DNA from: Richelia sp. UBA3308
Lineage (GTDB): Bacteria; Cyanobacteriota; Cyanobacteriia; Cyanobacteriales; Nostocaceae
Assembly: GCA_002361335.1 (NCBI GenBank)
Contig: DESS01000193.1
Span: forward strand, 9,568 to 57,177
Direction of reading: 5' to 3'
Length of the DNA stretch: 47,610 bases
Position numbers and translations under genes: made by a program. Under the pieces are notes generated by a model. That model did no database searches. It was not told the DNA's origin and saw nothing but the letters and a program-made list of their open reading frames with translations. Below, one piece after another: positions 1 through 9,954 of the stretch. Each line of letters opens with the position of its first letter. Position 1 is the first letter of the stretch.

Positions 1-360
1 TCATTACTCGTTACTCATTACTCCTTCTCCTGGAGCATGTGCCAATACTAAAGTCAAAAAAAAAAGCGAGAAAATTTGTGAAATTACGCAAAATCCCGCT
101 TCAAACATCACCTTGAGCATATTTTCGATTGACAGACTTATGATAGGAATTTCAGCACCCTGAATTAACTGAAGTAGACTTATTGATTTGAATCATAATT
201 CAGAAAAAGTCTTTCTGGTTGCCACTTTGGCAAGGTGAAGGAAATTCAACGCCGGATCAAATTGTGTTTATTGTAATGGTGTATTTCAATTGCATGAAAT
301 ACAGAGGATCAAAAAGTCCGCTGATTGCTAATGTGTTATATGTTTCAGAGTTTTGATCCT
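1..360. other. Leading spacer
   Basis: No gene is visible in these 360 bases, which lie downstream of the minus-strand isochorismate synthase gene. The first 30 bases repeat a short 'attactc' motif, a low-complexity pattern common between cyanobacterial genes. I see no clear terminator hairpin. Confidence 0.5.
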
Positions 361-1782
361 TCAGGCAAGTGCTTTTAACAATGCTTGTAATTTAAGTTGA
401 ATTTCCGCAAATTCTTTTTCCGGGTCGGAACCTGGTACAATACCAGCACCTGCATAAAGCAGGGATGATTCTGTATTGCTATCAATTAGCGCTGAACGAA
501 TTCCCACAACAAATTCACAATTACCTTCAGAATCTATCCAACCCAAGGGTGCGGCGTATAAACCCCTCTCGAAACTTTCATAACGACGAATTTCCATGCA
601 GGCAATATCGGGTGCCACACCGGCGACTGCTGGTGTAGGATGTAGTTGAGCAACTATTTGTAAAGGATGTACGTTGCCAGGAACTTTAGCAATAATTGGT
701 GTCCATAAGTGCTGAATATTTGATAACTGTCGCAATCTAGGCGCTAAAACTTGGGGCAATAAACCTAGACTAAGTAACCTTTGAGTAATAAAATCAATTA
801 CTAGGGAATGCTCGTGTCTTTCTTTTTTACTATTGAGTAGACGATTGGCGCGCTTTGCGTCATCCGCGGGCGTTTTACCCCTGGCAGCGCTTCCAGCCAA
901 TGCATCTGCGAGCAATTTCTGATTGCGAATTGCAATTAATGTTTCTGGTGAAGCACCGATAAAGTTTTGTCCTTTACCGTTACTTGTAGAAAATATACAG
1001 CAGTTGGGATGTAGTTGTCGCAGATTATTTAATGATTTGAATAAGTTCAATGGAGTGCTTGATTGAATATTCAAAGCATCCGCTAATACAATTTTACTAT
1101 AATATCCTTTACGAATGTCTTCTAAAGCTGATAATACTGCTAATTTGAATTTACTAGCTTTAGTGATTGAATTTTGAATTATTTCAGGTCTGTTATCATT
1201 AAAGCTAACAAAATCATATTTTAAATTATTGATAACTGTAATTTTCTGCCACAAAGCTTGTAAAACTTTTTCTATATCCAAATCCCCATTAATGGGAATA
1301 TTCGCTACTAATATACAGGTGTCATTTTGACGAGTTACTTGCCATTTAGGTAAAAAAATGGTAGCAGTAGAAAACGGGTAATCTGGTTGAAGGTGTGTAT
1401 CAAAAAAACTAAAGCTACAAAAAAATAATGGTTTAGTGAAATAATTATTTACATTCGAGAGATTAAATATTTTACCAATAGAATATTTGATAAATTTTTC
1501 AGCTTGAGTAAAACGTTCTTTACCTTCAATCTGAAGTTTTGTTACGGCATCAATAGCAGCAATTGCTTCTTTTTTACTGGGGTTTTCCCAGTAGAAATTA
1601 AGCATATTAGATGTAGCTAGTTTCTGGAAGATAACCAAAGGGTCTACCGGTTCAATTTCTAAAGCAATACTAGCTATTTGGGTGCAATTATTTTGAATGC
1701 AATATGCTCGATTGTTTACAAGAAATTGGTATAGTTCCTTATTATATACAATAAACCCGGCAGAAGATGGTGAACCTGTCAT
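361..1782 (-). CDS. menF: Isochorismate synthase
   Basis: It converts chorismate to isochorismate, the first committed step of phylloquinone (vitamin K1) synthesis. The C-terminal half is a chorismate-binding domain with FIGASPET, LAGSAARGKT, the ERHEH stretch, TPAVAGVAP, ERGLYAAPLGW and the closing LYAGAGIVPGSDPEKE motif. The N-terminal third is weakly conserved, as is usual for this family. The open frame begins at a TTG at 1791, but the ATG at 1782 gives 473 residues and is the better start. The gene is divergent from menA, with about 0.3 kb between them. An anthranilate synthase component is unlikely given the phylloquinone genes around it. The reaction is known for the family; the pathway assignment comes from the neighbours. 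Confidence 0.93.
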   Translation of the reverse strand: MTGSPSSAGFIVYNKELYQFLVNNRAYCIQNNCTQIASIALEIEPVDPLVIFQKLATSNMLNFYWENPSKKEAIAAIDAVTKLQIEGKERFTQAEKFIKYSIGKIFNLSNVNNYFTKPLFFCSFSFFDTHLQPDYPFSTATIFLPKWQVTRQNDTCILVANIPINGDLDIEKVLQALWQKITVINNLKYDFVSFNDNRPEIIQNSITKASKFKLAVLSALEDIRKGYYSKIVLADALNIQSSTPLNLFKSLNNLRQLHPNCCIFSTSNGKGQNFIGASPETLIAIRNQKLLADALAGSAARGKTPADDAKRANRLLNSKKERHEHSLVIDFITQRLLSLGLLPQVLAPRLRQLSNIQHLWTPIIAKVPGNVHPLQIVAQLHPTPAVAGVAPDIACMEIRRYESFERGLYAAPLGWIDSEGNCEFVVGIRSALIDSNTESSLLYAGAGIVPGSDPEKEFAEIQLKLQALLKALA

Positions 1783-2091
1783 AGATCTCAATAAACGTAA
1801 ATTTTTTTGAAGTTCTCTTCCTAAAGCATCATGAATCGTGGTCGTATTTCTACAGGTAACACATTCAGATGCAGTTTTACCAGGGATTGTTGAGGATGCA
1901 CATCAACGCTGATGCTAAAAACCTCATATACTGGTTTGAGTGTAGATTTTACAGGATTTTTCGCCCTAAATACAGCCCTGTTAGAGAAGGGATGTAAAAA
2001 AGGCAGAAAACTGGTAAAACAGGTATAACCATGAATGTGGCTGGCGACTTTGTGTCGGTAGAAAATTTAGCAATTTAATTGATTGCGACTG
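1783..2091. promoter_or_regulatory. menF/menA divergent spacer
   Basis: A 309-base spacer separates the divergent menF and menA start codons, so promoters for both should lie here. It is AT-rich and holds no open frame worth calling. I cannot point to a convincing -10/-35 pair or regulator site by eye. Confidence 0.4.
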
Positions 2092-2988
2092 ATGAATACA
2101 AAGCTGATTTTATATCCCAACATAAAGTTATGGATGGCGGCAATGAAACCGCCAATGTATAGCGTTGCGATTATGCCCATTTGGGTAGGAAGTGCTATCG
2201 CTTTTACAGAAACAAGGGTGTTTCATACAGCAGTTTTTTGTACATTTTTAGCTGCTGCAATTTTGATTGTTGCTTGGGAAAATTTGAGTAATGATGTTTT
2301 TGATGCCGATACGGGAATTGATATTAATAAACATCATTCTTTAGTGAATTTAACAGGGGACAAGGAATTAATATTTTGGTTGGGAAATTGTTTTCTCAGT
2401 CTGGGATTATTAGGAATACTAGCAATTAGTTGGTGGCAGAAAGACCTAACTGTAATTGGAATAATTTTGCTGTGTTGTGGCTTAGGATATCTTTATCAAG
2501 GACCTCCTTTTCGTTTAGGATACCGAGGTTTAGGAGAAATACTTTGCTTTTTCGCTTTTGGCCCTTTGGGTGTAGCAGCAGGATATTACAGTCAAACTCA
2601 AAGTTGGTCTTTGATTAGTTTAGCTGCTTCGGTAATAGTTGGGATTGCTACAAGTTTAATATTATTTTGTTCCCACTTTCATCAAGTCAAAGATGATTTA
2701 GCTGTAGGTAAACTTTCATCTATTGTTCGCTTGGGAACTGAAACAGGTTCTCAAGTTTTAAATTGGTTAACTGCTAGTATTTATGGATTGATATTGATAT
2801 TTGTATTTTGTTCCATTTTTCCTTTATGGACACTTTTAAGTTGGTTCAGTTTACCTTTTGCTCTAAAATTATGTCGTCATGTCGGACAATATCACAATCA
2901 ACCTGCCAAAGTTAGTAACTCCAAATTTATCGCGATCGCAGTCCAATTTTGGTGTTGTTTACTTTTAGGGTTAGGTTTTGTATTGTGA
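2092..2988 (+). CDS. menA: 1,4-dihydroxy-2-naphthoate phytyltransferase
   Basis: A UbiA-family membrane prenyltransferase that attaches the phytyl chain to 1,4-dihydroxy-2-naphthoate. The first aspartate motif is N67-D68-xx-D71-xxxxx-D77, inside WENLSNDVFDADTGID. The MenA signature YQGPPFRLGYRGLGE is near residues 136-149, and the second acidic motif (VKDDLAVGK) is near residue 200. Eight or nine hydrophobic segments span the 298 residues, the normal length. The open frame reaches back to a TTG at 2083, but the ATG at 2092 fits better. Its last 110 bases are duplicated 277 bases downstream. menC and menE follow in the same direction. Confidence 0.93.
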   Translation: MNTKLILYPNIKLWMAAMKPPMYSVAIMPIWVGSAIAFTETRVFHTAVFCTFLAAAILIVAWENLSNDVFDADTGIDINKHHSLVNLTGDKELIFWLGNCFLSLGLLGILAISWWQKDLTVIGIILLCCGLGYLYQGPPFRLGYRGLGEILCFFAFGPLGVAAGYYSQTQSWSLISLAASVIVGIATSLILFCSHFHQVKDDLAVGKLSSIVRLGTETGSQVLNWLTASIYGLILIFVFCSIFPLWTLLSWFSLPFALKLCRHVGQYHNQPAKVSNSKFIAIAVQFWCCLLLGLGFVL

Positions 2989-3267
2989 AATTATATCAAA
3001 TCCGTTGGCATCGGGATTATGTATTTTTCCAGCCTCGGGGCGCGGAGGTAACTGCCTCGGGGCGCAAAGTTTTTTTAGCTCATTTTTTTATAATTCCGAT
3101 GTATCCGGAAAGGATATTAAGTGTTGGGGATTGGATATAAAAAAATTATGTAATCCTGTCGGACAATATCACAATCAACCTGCCAAAGTTAGTAACTCCA
3201 AATTTATCGCGATCGCAGTCCAATTTTGGTGTTGTTTACTTTTAGGTAATGGTTTTATTTTGTGAAA
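2881..3267 (+). repeat. Direct repeat of the menA 3' end
   Basis: Bases 2881-2990 (the last 36 codons and stop of menA) recur at 3158-3267, an offset of 277 bases. The first 89 bases appear identical, and about five differences are confined to the last 20 bases. The DNA between the copies carries two copies of gcctcggggcgc (about 3032 and 3053). I infer a tandem partial duplication. Confidence 0.85.
3158..3265 (+). pseudogene. Duplicated menA C-terminal fragment
   Basis: This fragment encodes the last 35 or so residues of menA again, in an open frame ending in its own stop. The only visible protein changes are near the end, where GLGFVL in the intact gene becomes GNGFIL here. It has no credible start or ribosome site and lacks the catalytic motifs, so it is very unlikely to make a functional protein. 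The sharp divergence confined to the tail suggests a recent duplication. Confidence 0.75.
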
Positions 3268-3536
3268 TTTAATATTGGGGGTTGGATATGAAAAAATAAG
3301 GAGCTTTTCAATTTCCACTACAGATAGTTTTATAACTTCTCTCTCCTAACTCCCTTATTATTAATGCAAAATTTAACCTTTAAATATGGGTTTAATTCCC
3401 CACAGTCATAGGAAGATACACCCCACGCTTACGCGTGAATGGATTATGGTTTAAATCCCCATCGCAGCCAACTTCGGCTCTTTCTTCTTCATTCTTGATT
3501 CTTGATTCTTCATTCTTCCTTCTTCCTTCGTTAAAG
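3268..3536. other. menA tail-menC spacer
   Basis: This is low-complexity sequence including runs of 'attcttgattctt' just before menC. The open frame of menC extends back into this run to 3435, but those 34 extra residues (serine/leucine/phenylalanine rich) come from repeats and are unlikely to be translated. Confidence 0.5.
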
Positions 3537-4532
3537 ATGGTTTACAAATTTGAATTTCGTCATTATCGTCGTAAATTTCTCACTCCCTTAATTACATCTC
3601 ACGGTGTTTGGGAAAATCGTGATGGCGTTATTCTTTATCTTAAGGATGAAGTCGGAAAGGTTGGATGGGGAGAAATTTCTCCTATTAGTTGGTTTGGCTC
3701 GGAAAGTCTTTCTCAAGCCGTTTCATTTTGTCAGGAATTAGCTAATAACGTTACTGATGAGACAATTGATTCGATTCCTGATGAATTACCAGCTTGTCAA
3801 TTTGGTTTTGAATCAGCCCGAGAAATGATAGAAACAAATAATTCTTTTACTTTCCAATCTCATAAAAATCTCACTTGTAGCGGTTTATTACCCGCTGGTA
3901 AAGCTGCTTTAAATCAATGGCAGAAGTTATGGGAAAATGATACTGATACTTTTAAATGGAAAATCGGCGTTTATCCCATTGCTGAGGAAATATCGATTTT
4001 TGAGTTACTAATTCGAGAATTACCGGCTTTTACAAAATTGCGATTGGATGCCAATGGTGGTTTAAGCTATCGTGAAGCTGAAGTTTGGCTGCAAAAATGC
4101 GATGATATCAATATTAATGATGATATTCATTTAGAAATCGAATTCCTTGAACAACCACTTTCAGTTAAGCAATTCTGGGAAATGTTGGAATTAAGTCGGC
4201 TTTACACTACAAAAATAGCTTTAGATGAATCTGTCGCCACTCTAAAACAACTTCAAGAGTGTTATCACAAAGGTTGGCGAGAAATATTTGTGATTAAAGC
4301 CGGTATAGTTGGTTTCCCATCACGTTTACGCCAATTTTGTCTAGCTCATAAAATTGATACTGTATTTTCATCAGTTTTTGAAACCTGTATTGGCAGAGAA
4401 GCTGCATTATTATTAGCCGCAGAATTATCGCCACAAAAAAGAGCGGTGGGTTTTGGTGTGAATCATTTTTTTGTAGAAGATGAGCAAATTTGTTTGGATA
4501 ATCTATGGAAGACAATTTCAAGTACTTTGTAA
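3537..4532 (+). CDS. menC: o-succinylbenzoate synthase
   Basis: An enolase-superfamily enzyme that dehydrates SHCHC to o-succinylbenzoate in phylloquinone synthesis. Counting from the ATG at 3537 (331 residues), the catalytic lysines are K142 (FKWKIG) and K254 (VIKAG). The metal ligands are D171 (LRLDANGG), E205 (FLEQP) and D230 (ALDES), so the active site is complete. The upstream in-frame ATG at 3435 would add 34 residues from repeat DNA; I reject it because the family starts at this point (VYKFEFRHYRRKF). The last 28 bases overlap menE in another frame, which suggests translational coupling. Confidence 0.94.
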   Translation: MVYKFEFRHYRRKFLTPLITSHGVWENRDGVILYLKDEVGKVGWGEISPISWFGSESLSQAVSFCQELANNVTDETIDSIPDELPACQFGFESAREMIETNNSFTFQSHKNLTCSGLLPAGKAALNQWQKLWENDTDTFKWKIGVYPIAEEISIFELLIRELPAFTKLRLDANGGLSYREAEVWLQKCDDININDDIHLEIEFLEQPLSVKQFWEMLELSRLYTTKIALDESVATLKQLQECYHKGWREIFVIKAGIVGFPSRLRQFCLAHKIDTVFSSVFETCIGREAALLLAAELSPQKRAVGFGVNHFFVEDEQICLDNLWKTISSTL

Positions 4533-6049
4533 ATAATGACTGTTTAATTTGCGAAAATAGTCATTTATTGATTCAATTAATTAAACAATTTGATTTTGAG
4601 ATAATCCAGTTCCAAAAAAAATATTCTTGTCTACCGAAAATTATTTTAAATGAACGGGAATCTGTGGGTTTTTTAGCTGCGTTTCTCTCAGCTTGTAGAG
4701 CAAATTGTCAGGTATTTTTATGCAATCCCGATTGGGGAAAACAAGAATGGTTACAAGTATTTGATTTAGTTAAGCCGGATATTATTTGGGGAAGTAAAGT
4801 AGTTGGAGTATCTTGTTCCCTTAATACTTCTATTAATAAACAAGTAGACAAGATGTCTATAGCACAAATTAATACTTCCAATATTAATCCAAAAGTAGGC
4901 AAGATCCCTGCATCACAAATTAATAATTCCCATATTCATCAAAAAGCGGACAAGATACCTAACAAAAAAGATGATTCCCATGCCCAATTCCCAAGGATTA
5001 TGATTCCTACAGGTGGCTCATCTGGTAAAATCAAATTTGCTGTTCATACTTGGGAAACTTTGACAGCTTCTGTAATCGGTTTTAAAGAGTATTTTCAAGT
5101 AGATAAAATCAATTCTTTCTGTGTATTGCCCCTATATCATGTTAGTGGTTTAATGCAGTTTATGCGCTGTTTTATAACTGGCGGAAAGTTAGTTATTTTA
5201 CCTTTTAAGTTACTTGAATCTCTACAAAAATTTGATATTAATAATTTAGATATTGATAATTTAGATATTGATAAATTAATTAATCCCTTAGATTTTTTTA
5301 TATCTTTAGTTCCAACTCAATTACAACGTTTACTTCAAAAACCAGATTTAACTCAATGGCTTTCTCAATTTCAAACTATACTTTTAGGAGGTGCCCCGGC
5401 TTGGGATGAATTATTACAAAAAGCCAAATTTCATCATCTTCGATTAGCTCCTACTTACGGAATGACAGAAACCGCATCTCAAATAGCTACCTTGAAACCA
5501 GAAGATTTTCTTAGTGGTAAAAGCGGTTGCGGTAAAGTTCTACCTCATGCAAAAATCCAAATAATTAGTGATAAACAAGAGTTTATTAAAACCAATCAAG
5601 TTGGAAGTATCAAAATTCAAGCCAAATCTTTAGCTCTTGGTTATTATCCTCTAAATGGTGAAATACAGAGTTGTTTACAAATAGATGATTTAGCTTTTTT
5701 AGATGAGCAAGGTTATTTAAATATTGTAGGAAGAAATAGCGACAAAATTATTACTGGTGGAGAAAAAGTTTTCCCCGTAGAAATTGAAGCCGCAATTAGA
5801 ACAACCGAAATGGTTGCTGATGTCTGTGTCATTGGTGTAGCCGATAAACATTGGGGACAAGTTGTCACCGCTATTTATGTACCGAAAAAATCAGATATTT
5901 TAAATCGAGAAATTAAATTATTACTCAAGGAGAAACTTAGTAATTATAAAATTCCTAAAATTTGGATTTCCGTTGATTCATTACCTCGTAATTATCAAGG
6001 TAAAATTAATCGTCAAAAGCTTTATGAAATCGCTGTTGCATACCCTTAA
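4505..6049 (+). CDS. menE: o-succinylbenzoate-CoA ligase
   Basis: An acyl-adenylate-forming enzyme that makes o-succinylbenzoyl-CoA for phylloquinone synthesis. The nucleotide loop PTGGSSGK is at residues 168-175, followed by YGMTETASQ, the hinge GRNSDKIITGGEKVFP and the C-terminal lysine motif NYQGKINRQKL. At 514 residues it is somewhat long. The extra length includes three imperfect 16-17-residue repeats (residues 106-154) just before the nucleotide loop and a LDIDNLDID run near residue 250. The start lies inside menC (28-base overlap). Confidence 0.92.
   Translation: MEDNFKYFVNNDCLICENSHLLIQLIKQFDFEIIQFQKKYSCLPKIILNERESVGFLAAFLSACRANCQVFLCNPDWGKQEWLQVFDLVKPDIIWGSKVVGVSCSLNTSINKQVDKMSIAQINTSNINPKVGKIPASQINNSHIHQKADKIPNKKDDSHAQFPRIMIPTGGSSGKIKFAVHTWETLTASVIGFKEYFQVDKINSFCVLPLYHVSGLMQFMRCFITGGKLVILPFKLLESLQKFDINNLDIDNLDIDKLINPLDFFISLVPTQLQRLLQKPDLTQWLSQFQTILLGGAPAWDELLQKAKFHHLRLAPTYGMTETASQIATLKPEDFLSGKSGCGKVLPHAKIQIISDKQEFIKTNQVGSIKIQAKSLALGYYPLNGEIQSCLQIDDLAFLDEQGYLNIVGRNSDKIITGGEKVFPVEIEAAIRTTEMVADVCVIGVADKHWGQVVTAIYVPKKSDILNREIKLLLKEKLSNYKIPKIWISVDSLPRNYQGKINRQKLYEIAVAYP
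4820..4966 (+). repeat. Three imperfect repeats inside menE
   Basis: Three in-frame units of about 48-51 bases encode LNTSINKQVDKMSIAQ, INTSNINPKVGKIPASQ and INNSHIHQKADKIPNK. They sit in the loop before the PTGGSSGK motif, a variable position in adenylating enzymes. The repeat keeps the frame, so it is probably tolerated. It looks like expansion of a short repeat within a gene. Confidence 0.75.
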
Positions 6050-6140
6050 TCACTCACAGCCTTTTTTATCAGTTTGGGAGAATTTTCGCTTCTCTACGCT
6101 AACTTATTCAAATTTCTGGATATAAATCACATCAAAAAAT

Positions 6141-7454
6141 ATGAGTTTATCTGGTGACCATTATAAAAGATTAGAAGAAGCTTTACTTTATGCTTTTCCT
6201 GATAAACCCTCGCTAAGCCGAATGTTATGGTATGAATTAAATAAAAATTTAGATACAATTGCTGGAGAAGATAATTTACAAAATATTGTCTGTAGATTAA
6301 TAAAGACAGCAGACGCTGAGAGATGGGTTCCAGATTTAATTAATGCTGCACGTAAATCAATTCCTAGAAACGAACTCTTAAAAAATATTGCCGATGAACT
6401 ATTACCATTATTATCATCTTCCAAAGGAAAAGTACCAAATTTTAAAAATAAGCCTGAGTATGAAATAACACCAGAACCTGAACCACCAACGAAAACACCA
6501 CCAACTCCACCAAAGCGAAGAAAATTTTTAGAATTGGTTATCTTTGGAAGTGGAGGCTTAGCGATCGCATTATTAACTAGTGAATTCATTAAAAACGTGA
6601 ATCCACCGATAATACCTCCATTTAATATAACACCACCACCTAAACCACCCAAACCACCGATTCCACCCCTGGAGACATTTGAATTTGATGTAGTAACAGT
6701 AGATTCGGAAGGAAATATTACCAACTCTCAAACTAATAAAGCCAAGTTTTTCAAGGAAGATTTGGGTAATGATATAAATTTAGAAATGGTCAAAATTCCT
6801 GGCCATTGTTTCACGATGGGTACGAAAAATGAAGAAATAGAAAAACTAGTTAAACAGTTCGGAGAAGCAATAAGGACAGATTTAGAACATGAACAACCAC
6901 CACAAAAAGTAGATATACCTACTTTTTTTATGGGTAAGTTTGAAGTTACCCAGGAACAATATGAACAAGTAATGGGTGAAGGAGAACCAAAAAAACTTCA
7001 TCAAAATCAATCAAATATTAAATTCAAGGCAGATAAACACCCTGTAATATTTGTTTCTTGGAAGGATGCAGAGGAATTTTGCAAAAAACTAAATCAAAAA
7101 ACAGGGCGCACTTATCGTTTACCCACTGAAGCAGAATGGGAGTATGCAGCTCGTGCTGGTACTACTACACCGTTTTATTTTGGTGAGACAATTACTAGGA
7201 ATGTTGTTAATTATAACAGCAGTGGCACAACAGAAGTAGGAAAATTTCCGTATCCCAACAATTTTGGTTTATACGATATGCACGGAAACGTTGATGAGTG
7301 GTGTAAAGATCACAAAGATAAAGATACAAGCCTACGAGCACGACGCGGTGGTTCTTGGCTCCATGCTCCTGAGATAGCCCGCTCTGCTAGACGAGGCTGG
7401 TGGCGAGAGGGAACTCAAGAAACCGGTTTTCGTGTGATGTGGGATATCTCTTAA
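6141..7454 (+). CDS. EAD1 domain-membrane-FGE-like protein
   Basis: Residues 1-92 match effector-associated domain 1 (EAD1), a small helical adaptor domain of predicted bacterial conflict systems (LEEALLYAFPDKPSLSRML, LDTIAGEDNLQNIV). A proline-rich linker (110-125), one membrane segment (about 129-150) and a second proline-rich stretch (154-176) follow. Residues 212-437 are a formylglycine-generating-enzyme/SUMF1-type fold (PGHCFTMG, GKFEVTQEQY, YRLPTEAEWEYAARAG, GLYDMHGNVDEWC, RRGGSW, GFRV). Catalytic FGEs have cysteines after RGGSW; here the run is LHAPEIARSARRG with none, so I infer a binding rather than an oxidising role. The C-terminal layout also resembles the variable proteins of diversity-generating retroelements. 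EAD1 partners would be expected elsewhere in the genome. Confidence 0.8.
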   Translation: MSLSGDHYKRLEEALLYAFPDKPSLSRMLWYELNKNLDTIAGEDNLQNIVCRLIKTADAERWVPDLINAARKSIPRNELLKNIADELLPLLSSSKGKVPNFKNKPEYEITPEPEPPTKTPPTPPKRRKFLELVIFGSGGLAIALLTSEFIKNVNPPIIPPFNITPPPKPPKPPIPPLETFEFDVVTVDSEGNITNSQTNKAKFFKEDLGNDINLEMVKIPGHCFTMGTKNEEIEKLVKQFGEAIRTDLEHEQPPQKVDIPTFFMGKFEVTQEQYEQVMGEGEPKKLHQNQSNIKFKADKHPVIFVSWKDAEEFCKKLNQKTGRTYRLPTEAEWEYAARAGTTTPFYFGETITRNVVNYNSSGTTEVGKFPYPNNFGLYDMHGNVDEWCKDHKDKDTSLRARRGGSWLHAPEIARSARRGWWREGTQETGFRVMWDIS

Positions 7455-8024
7455 AGGAATCTTAAGCAGCTTTTATATTTTATTATTTTAGCAATCTACC
7501 GTTTAAAAAAGATAACCCAACCTTAGACATTGGTTATTCAAAACTCCACGGTATAAGTTCTCTCATTTCTTAGCGCGTTTGTGCTTGGTTCCTTGCGGTT
7601 CCTTGACCAAGAAGTCCCAGTTAGAGATACTGTAGTAAGAATGCCTATTCTTAACTTCAGTACGAGCTTTTAAATTTTTATTCAGTTGATTCCACGCACT
7701 CCACACGTGTTTCCCTGGCTTCACGTCAAGGTAAGCGGTTATGGAGTGCGGTATATTTTCAGCCAGCCTTTGAGCGCGTCTGGCATTGACTTACGCAGCG
7801 CTTTCATCACTAGCTAGACCATATTGACGGGTATATTTAACTAACCCGATTAAGCTAGAATATGCAGGATTAACCGTTAATACTCGAATGCCGCGATTAG
7901 AACATATTGAGTTCAATAACTTGAAAAATCTCGAATAAGCCCAACCAGAAAGCATCCGAGCATATTTATTACCAAGTTCATTCAAGGTTTCTTTTTTAGT
8001 TGCCCCCGTCTAACTCTTCGCAAG

Positions 8025-9954
8025 CTATAGGGCATTGAGCCGAGATGCGCGACGTGAAAGTTGTGCGTAGACGCAGTAGCGTATTTTACTGAGGAGCCGT
8101 CTCCACAAGAGGGTTCCTTCCCCCCAGTCCCCGCGTAAAAGGGTCATTGACCCTGGTCACATTGGCAGTAAGCAATGAAACCAATGGAGTGCAGACCACG
8201 AAAGCCTTACCGCACGAGAGTGTCGCTCAACCGGAGGCAAGGGGAAGTTTGGTTTTTTGGGTTAGCGATAAGCGAACCGTTATAAGCCTCGTGATTCAAT
8301 GAAGAGTGAAAGTAACGCCATGTTACACAGGCACTGACAACACTCTAACCAAAATGGTAAGTAGGACGGGTCAAAGAGTGTCTCGGCTTTGACAGTGAAG
8401 GACATTCGTTCCTATCCGGGGTATTGACGGAACCCAGCCAAATGAAAGTACTACGCATGAAACACGGTAAGCCCCATTAGTTCTTATGGAAATGTCGAAA
8501 CCATAAGTAGGTCAACCGCGAGGGAGACGGAACTACTAAGGGGGTAAAGGAAAGGAGAAAAAGCAAATGCCTCTGGTAATGCGGAGGATAGGGATAATTA
8601 TCCCACACCAAAAGGTGGCAGACTTCTCCGAGGTCTCAAACGGTAATACTACGTAAATGCTCCAAACGCTGATGAAAGATAGAGCCTCAATAGGAATCGG
8701 AGTCAACGGACACCTTCAAGACTGGTCTTCTATAAATTGGAGGTCAGTTAAGAAACGTGTTAGGAACCGCTCTACAAAGAATTTACCGTGCAACCCAGAA
8801 TAGTCAGTGGAACAAAGTGCGTAGTTTAATGAAATTGATGCTACGCAGCTTCTCCAATCTGCTATTGGCTGTGCGAAAAATTACCCAAGAAAACAAAGGT
8901 AGAAAGACGACTGGCATTGACGGTCAAATCGCATTAACACCTAAAAAACGGGTAAAACTAATACATGAAATGTTGGAATATTCTCTATGGCAGGTACGCC
9001 CAACCAAAAGGGTATATATTCCCAAGTCAAAAGGAAAATTTAGACCATTAGGAATACCGACAATCAAAAATAGGATAGCACAGACAATCGTCAAAAATGC
9101 ACTAGAACCTAGTTGGGAGGCTCGCTTCGAGCCAAATTCCTACGGTTTTAGACCTGGTAGAAGTACCCACGATGCCATTGAACAAGTCTTTAATAGACTA
9201 GGTACTGGCAACGATATATGGATACTCGATGCAGATATAAAAAGTGCTTTTGACAACATCAGTCATGATTATTTACTCAAAACAATTGGTCTAATGCCAG
9301 GTAGAGAGCTAATTAAACAATGGCTGAAAGCAGGATATGTAGAGATGGGTCAAATCCATCCCACTTTTAGCGGTACACCCCAGGGCGGCACCATAAGCCC
9401 GCTACTCGCAAACATTGCCCTACATGGCATAGAGGAATTTTTATCACAATTTATAGTGAAAACAAAACACCTTTATAGCTCGGGTAAAAAAAGTACAAGG
9501 ATACGGTCTAGGTATGGCTTTATCCGATACTGCGATGACTTCGTAATTACCGCTAGAAAGAAAGAGGATATTGAATACATCAAACCCTACATCGAAGGAT
9601 GGCTAAAACACAGGGGATTAGAGCTTAATCACGATAAAACCAAAACTGTCAATGTTGAATCTGGTTTCAATTTCCTAGGTCACAACGTTAGGGATTATAA
9701 AGGTAAATGTCTGATAAAGCCTCAAAAGGAAAAAGTTTTAACCAAACTTAAAGAAATTAGGTCTTGGCTTAAAAATAATCCTCACGTATCTCCGGAAGTT
9801 GTGACAGCCAAATTAAATCCAATTATTCGAGGATGGGGTAACTACTACAGATTTGGGGTCAGTAAGCAGGTCTTCTCATACTTTGATTATCAAGTATGGA
9901 AAGCTCTATATAAATGGGCATTAAGAAGACACCACAAAAGAAGGAAAAGGTGGT
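8025..9954 (+). mobile_element. Truncated group II intron, plus strand
   Basis: A group II intron lies antisense to tnpB. About 600 bases of structured, GC-richer noncoding DNA (about 8035-8670) precede a reverse transcriptase frame, as expected for domains I-III and the start of domain IV. Possible 5' ends include the GTGCG at 8063, but the boundary is not resolved. No domain V/VI or intron 3' end follows: the element is cut near 9954, where the inverted fragment of a second intron begins. Because it is antisense and lacks its 3' end, it cannot be spliced from tnpB RNA. Confidence 0.75.
8672..9954 (+). pseudogene. ltrA: Group II intron reverse transcriptase/maturase, truncated
   Basis: The intron-encoded protein would reverse transcribe and splice its intron. 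The main open frame is 8757-10013 (GTG start, 418 residues). It has TTGIDGQ, YIPKSKGKFRPLGIPT, SYGFRPGRSTHDAI, DADIKSAFDNI, GTPQGGTISPLLANI, the catalytic YCDD (258-261) and the maturase X region up to RRHHKRRKRW. In another frame, an ATG at 8672 gives a typical N-terminus ending DWSSINWRSVKKRVR, so a frameshift near 8765 probably separates the first 30 residues. From about residue 399 the frame reads antisense through a second intron's reverse transcriptase, so the natural C-terminus, including any HNH domain, is lost. Confidence 0.85.

Noticed and set aside
2978..3265. 95-residue frame spanning the menA tail and its duplicate
   Set aside because: It is an out-of-frame continuation into the duplicated menA fragment with no ribosome site.
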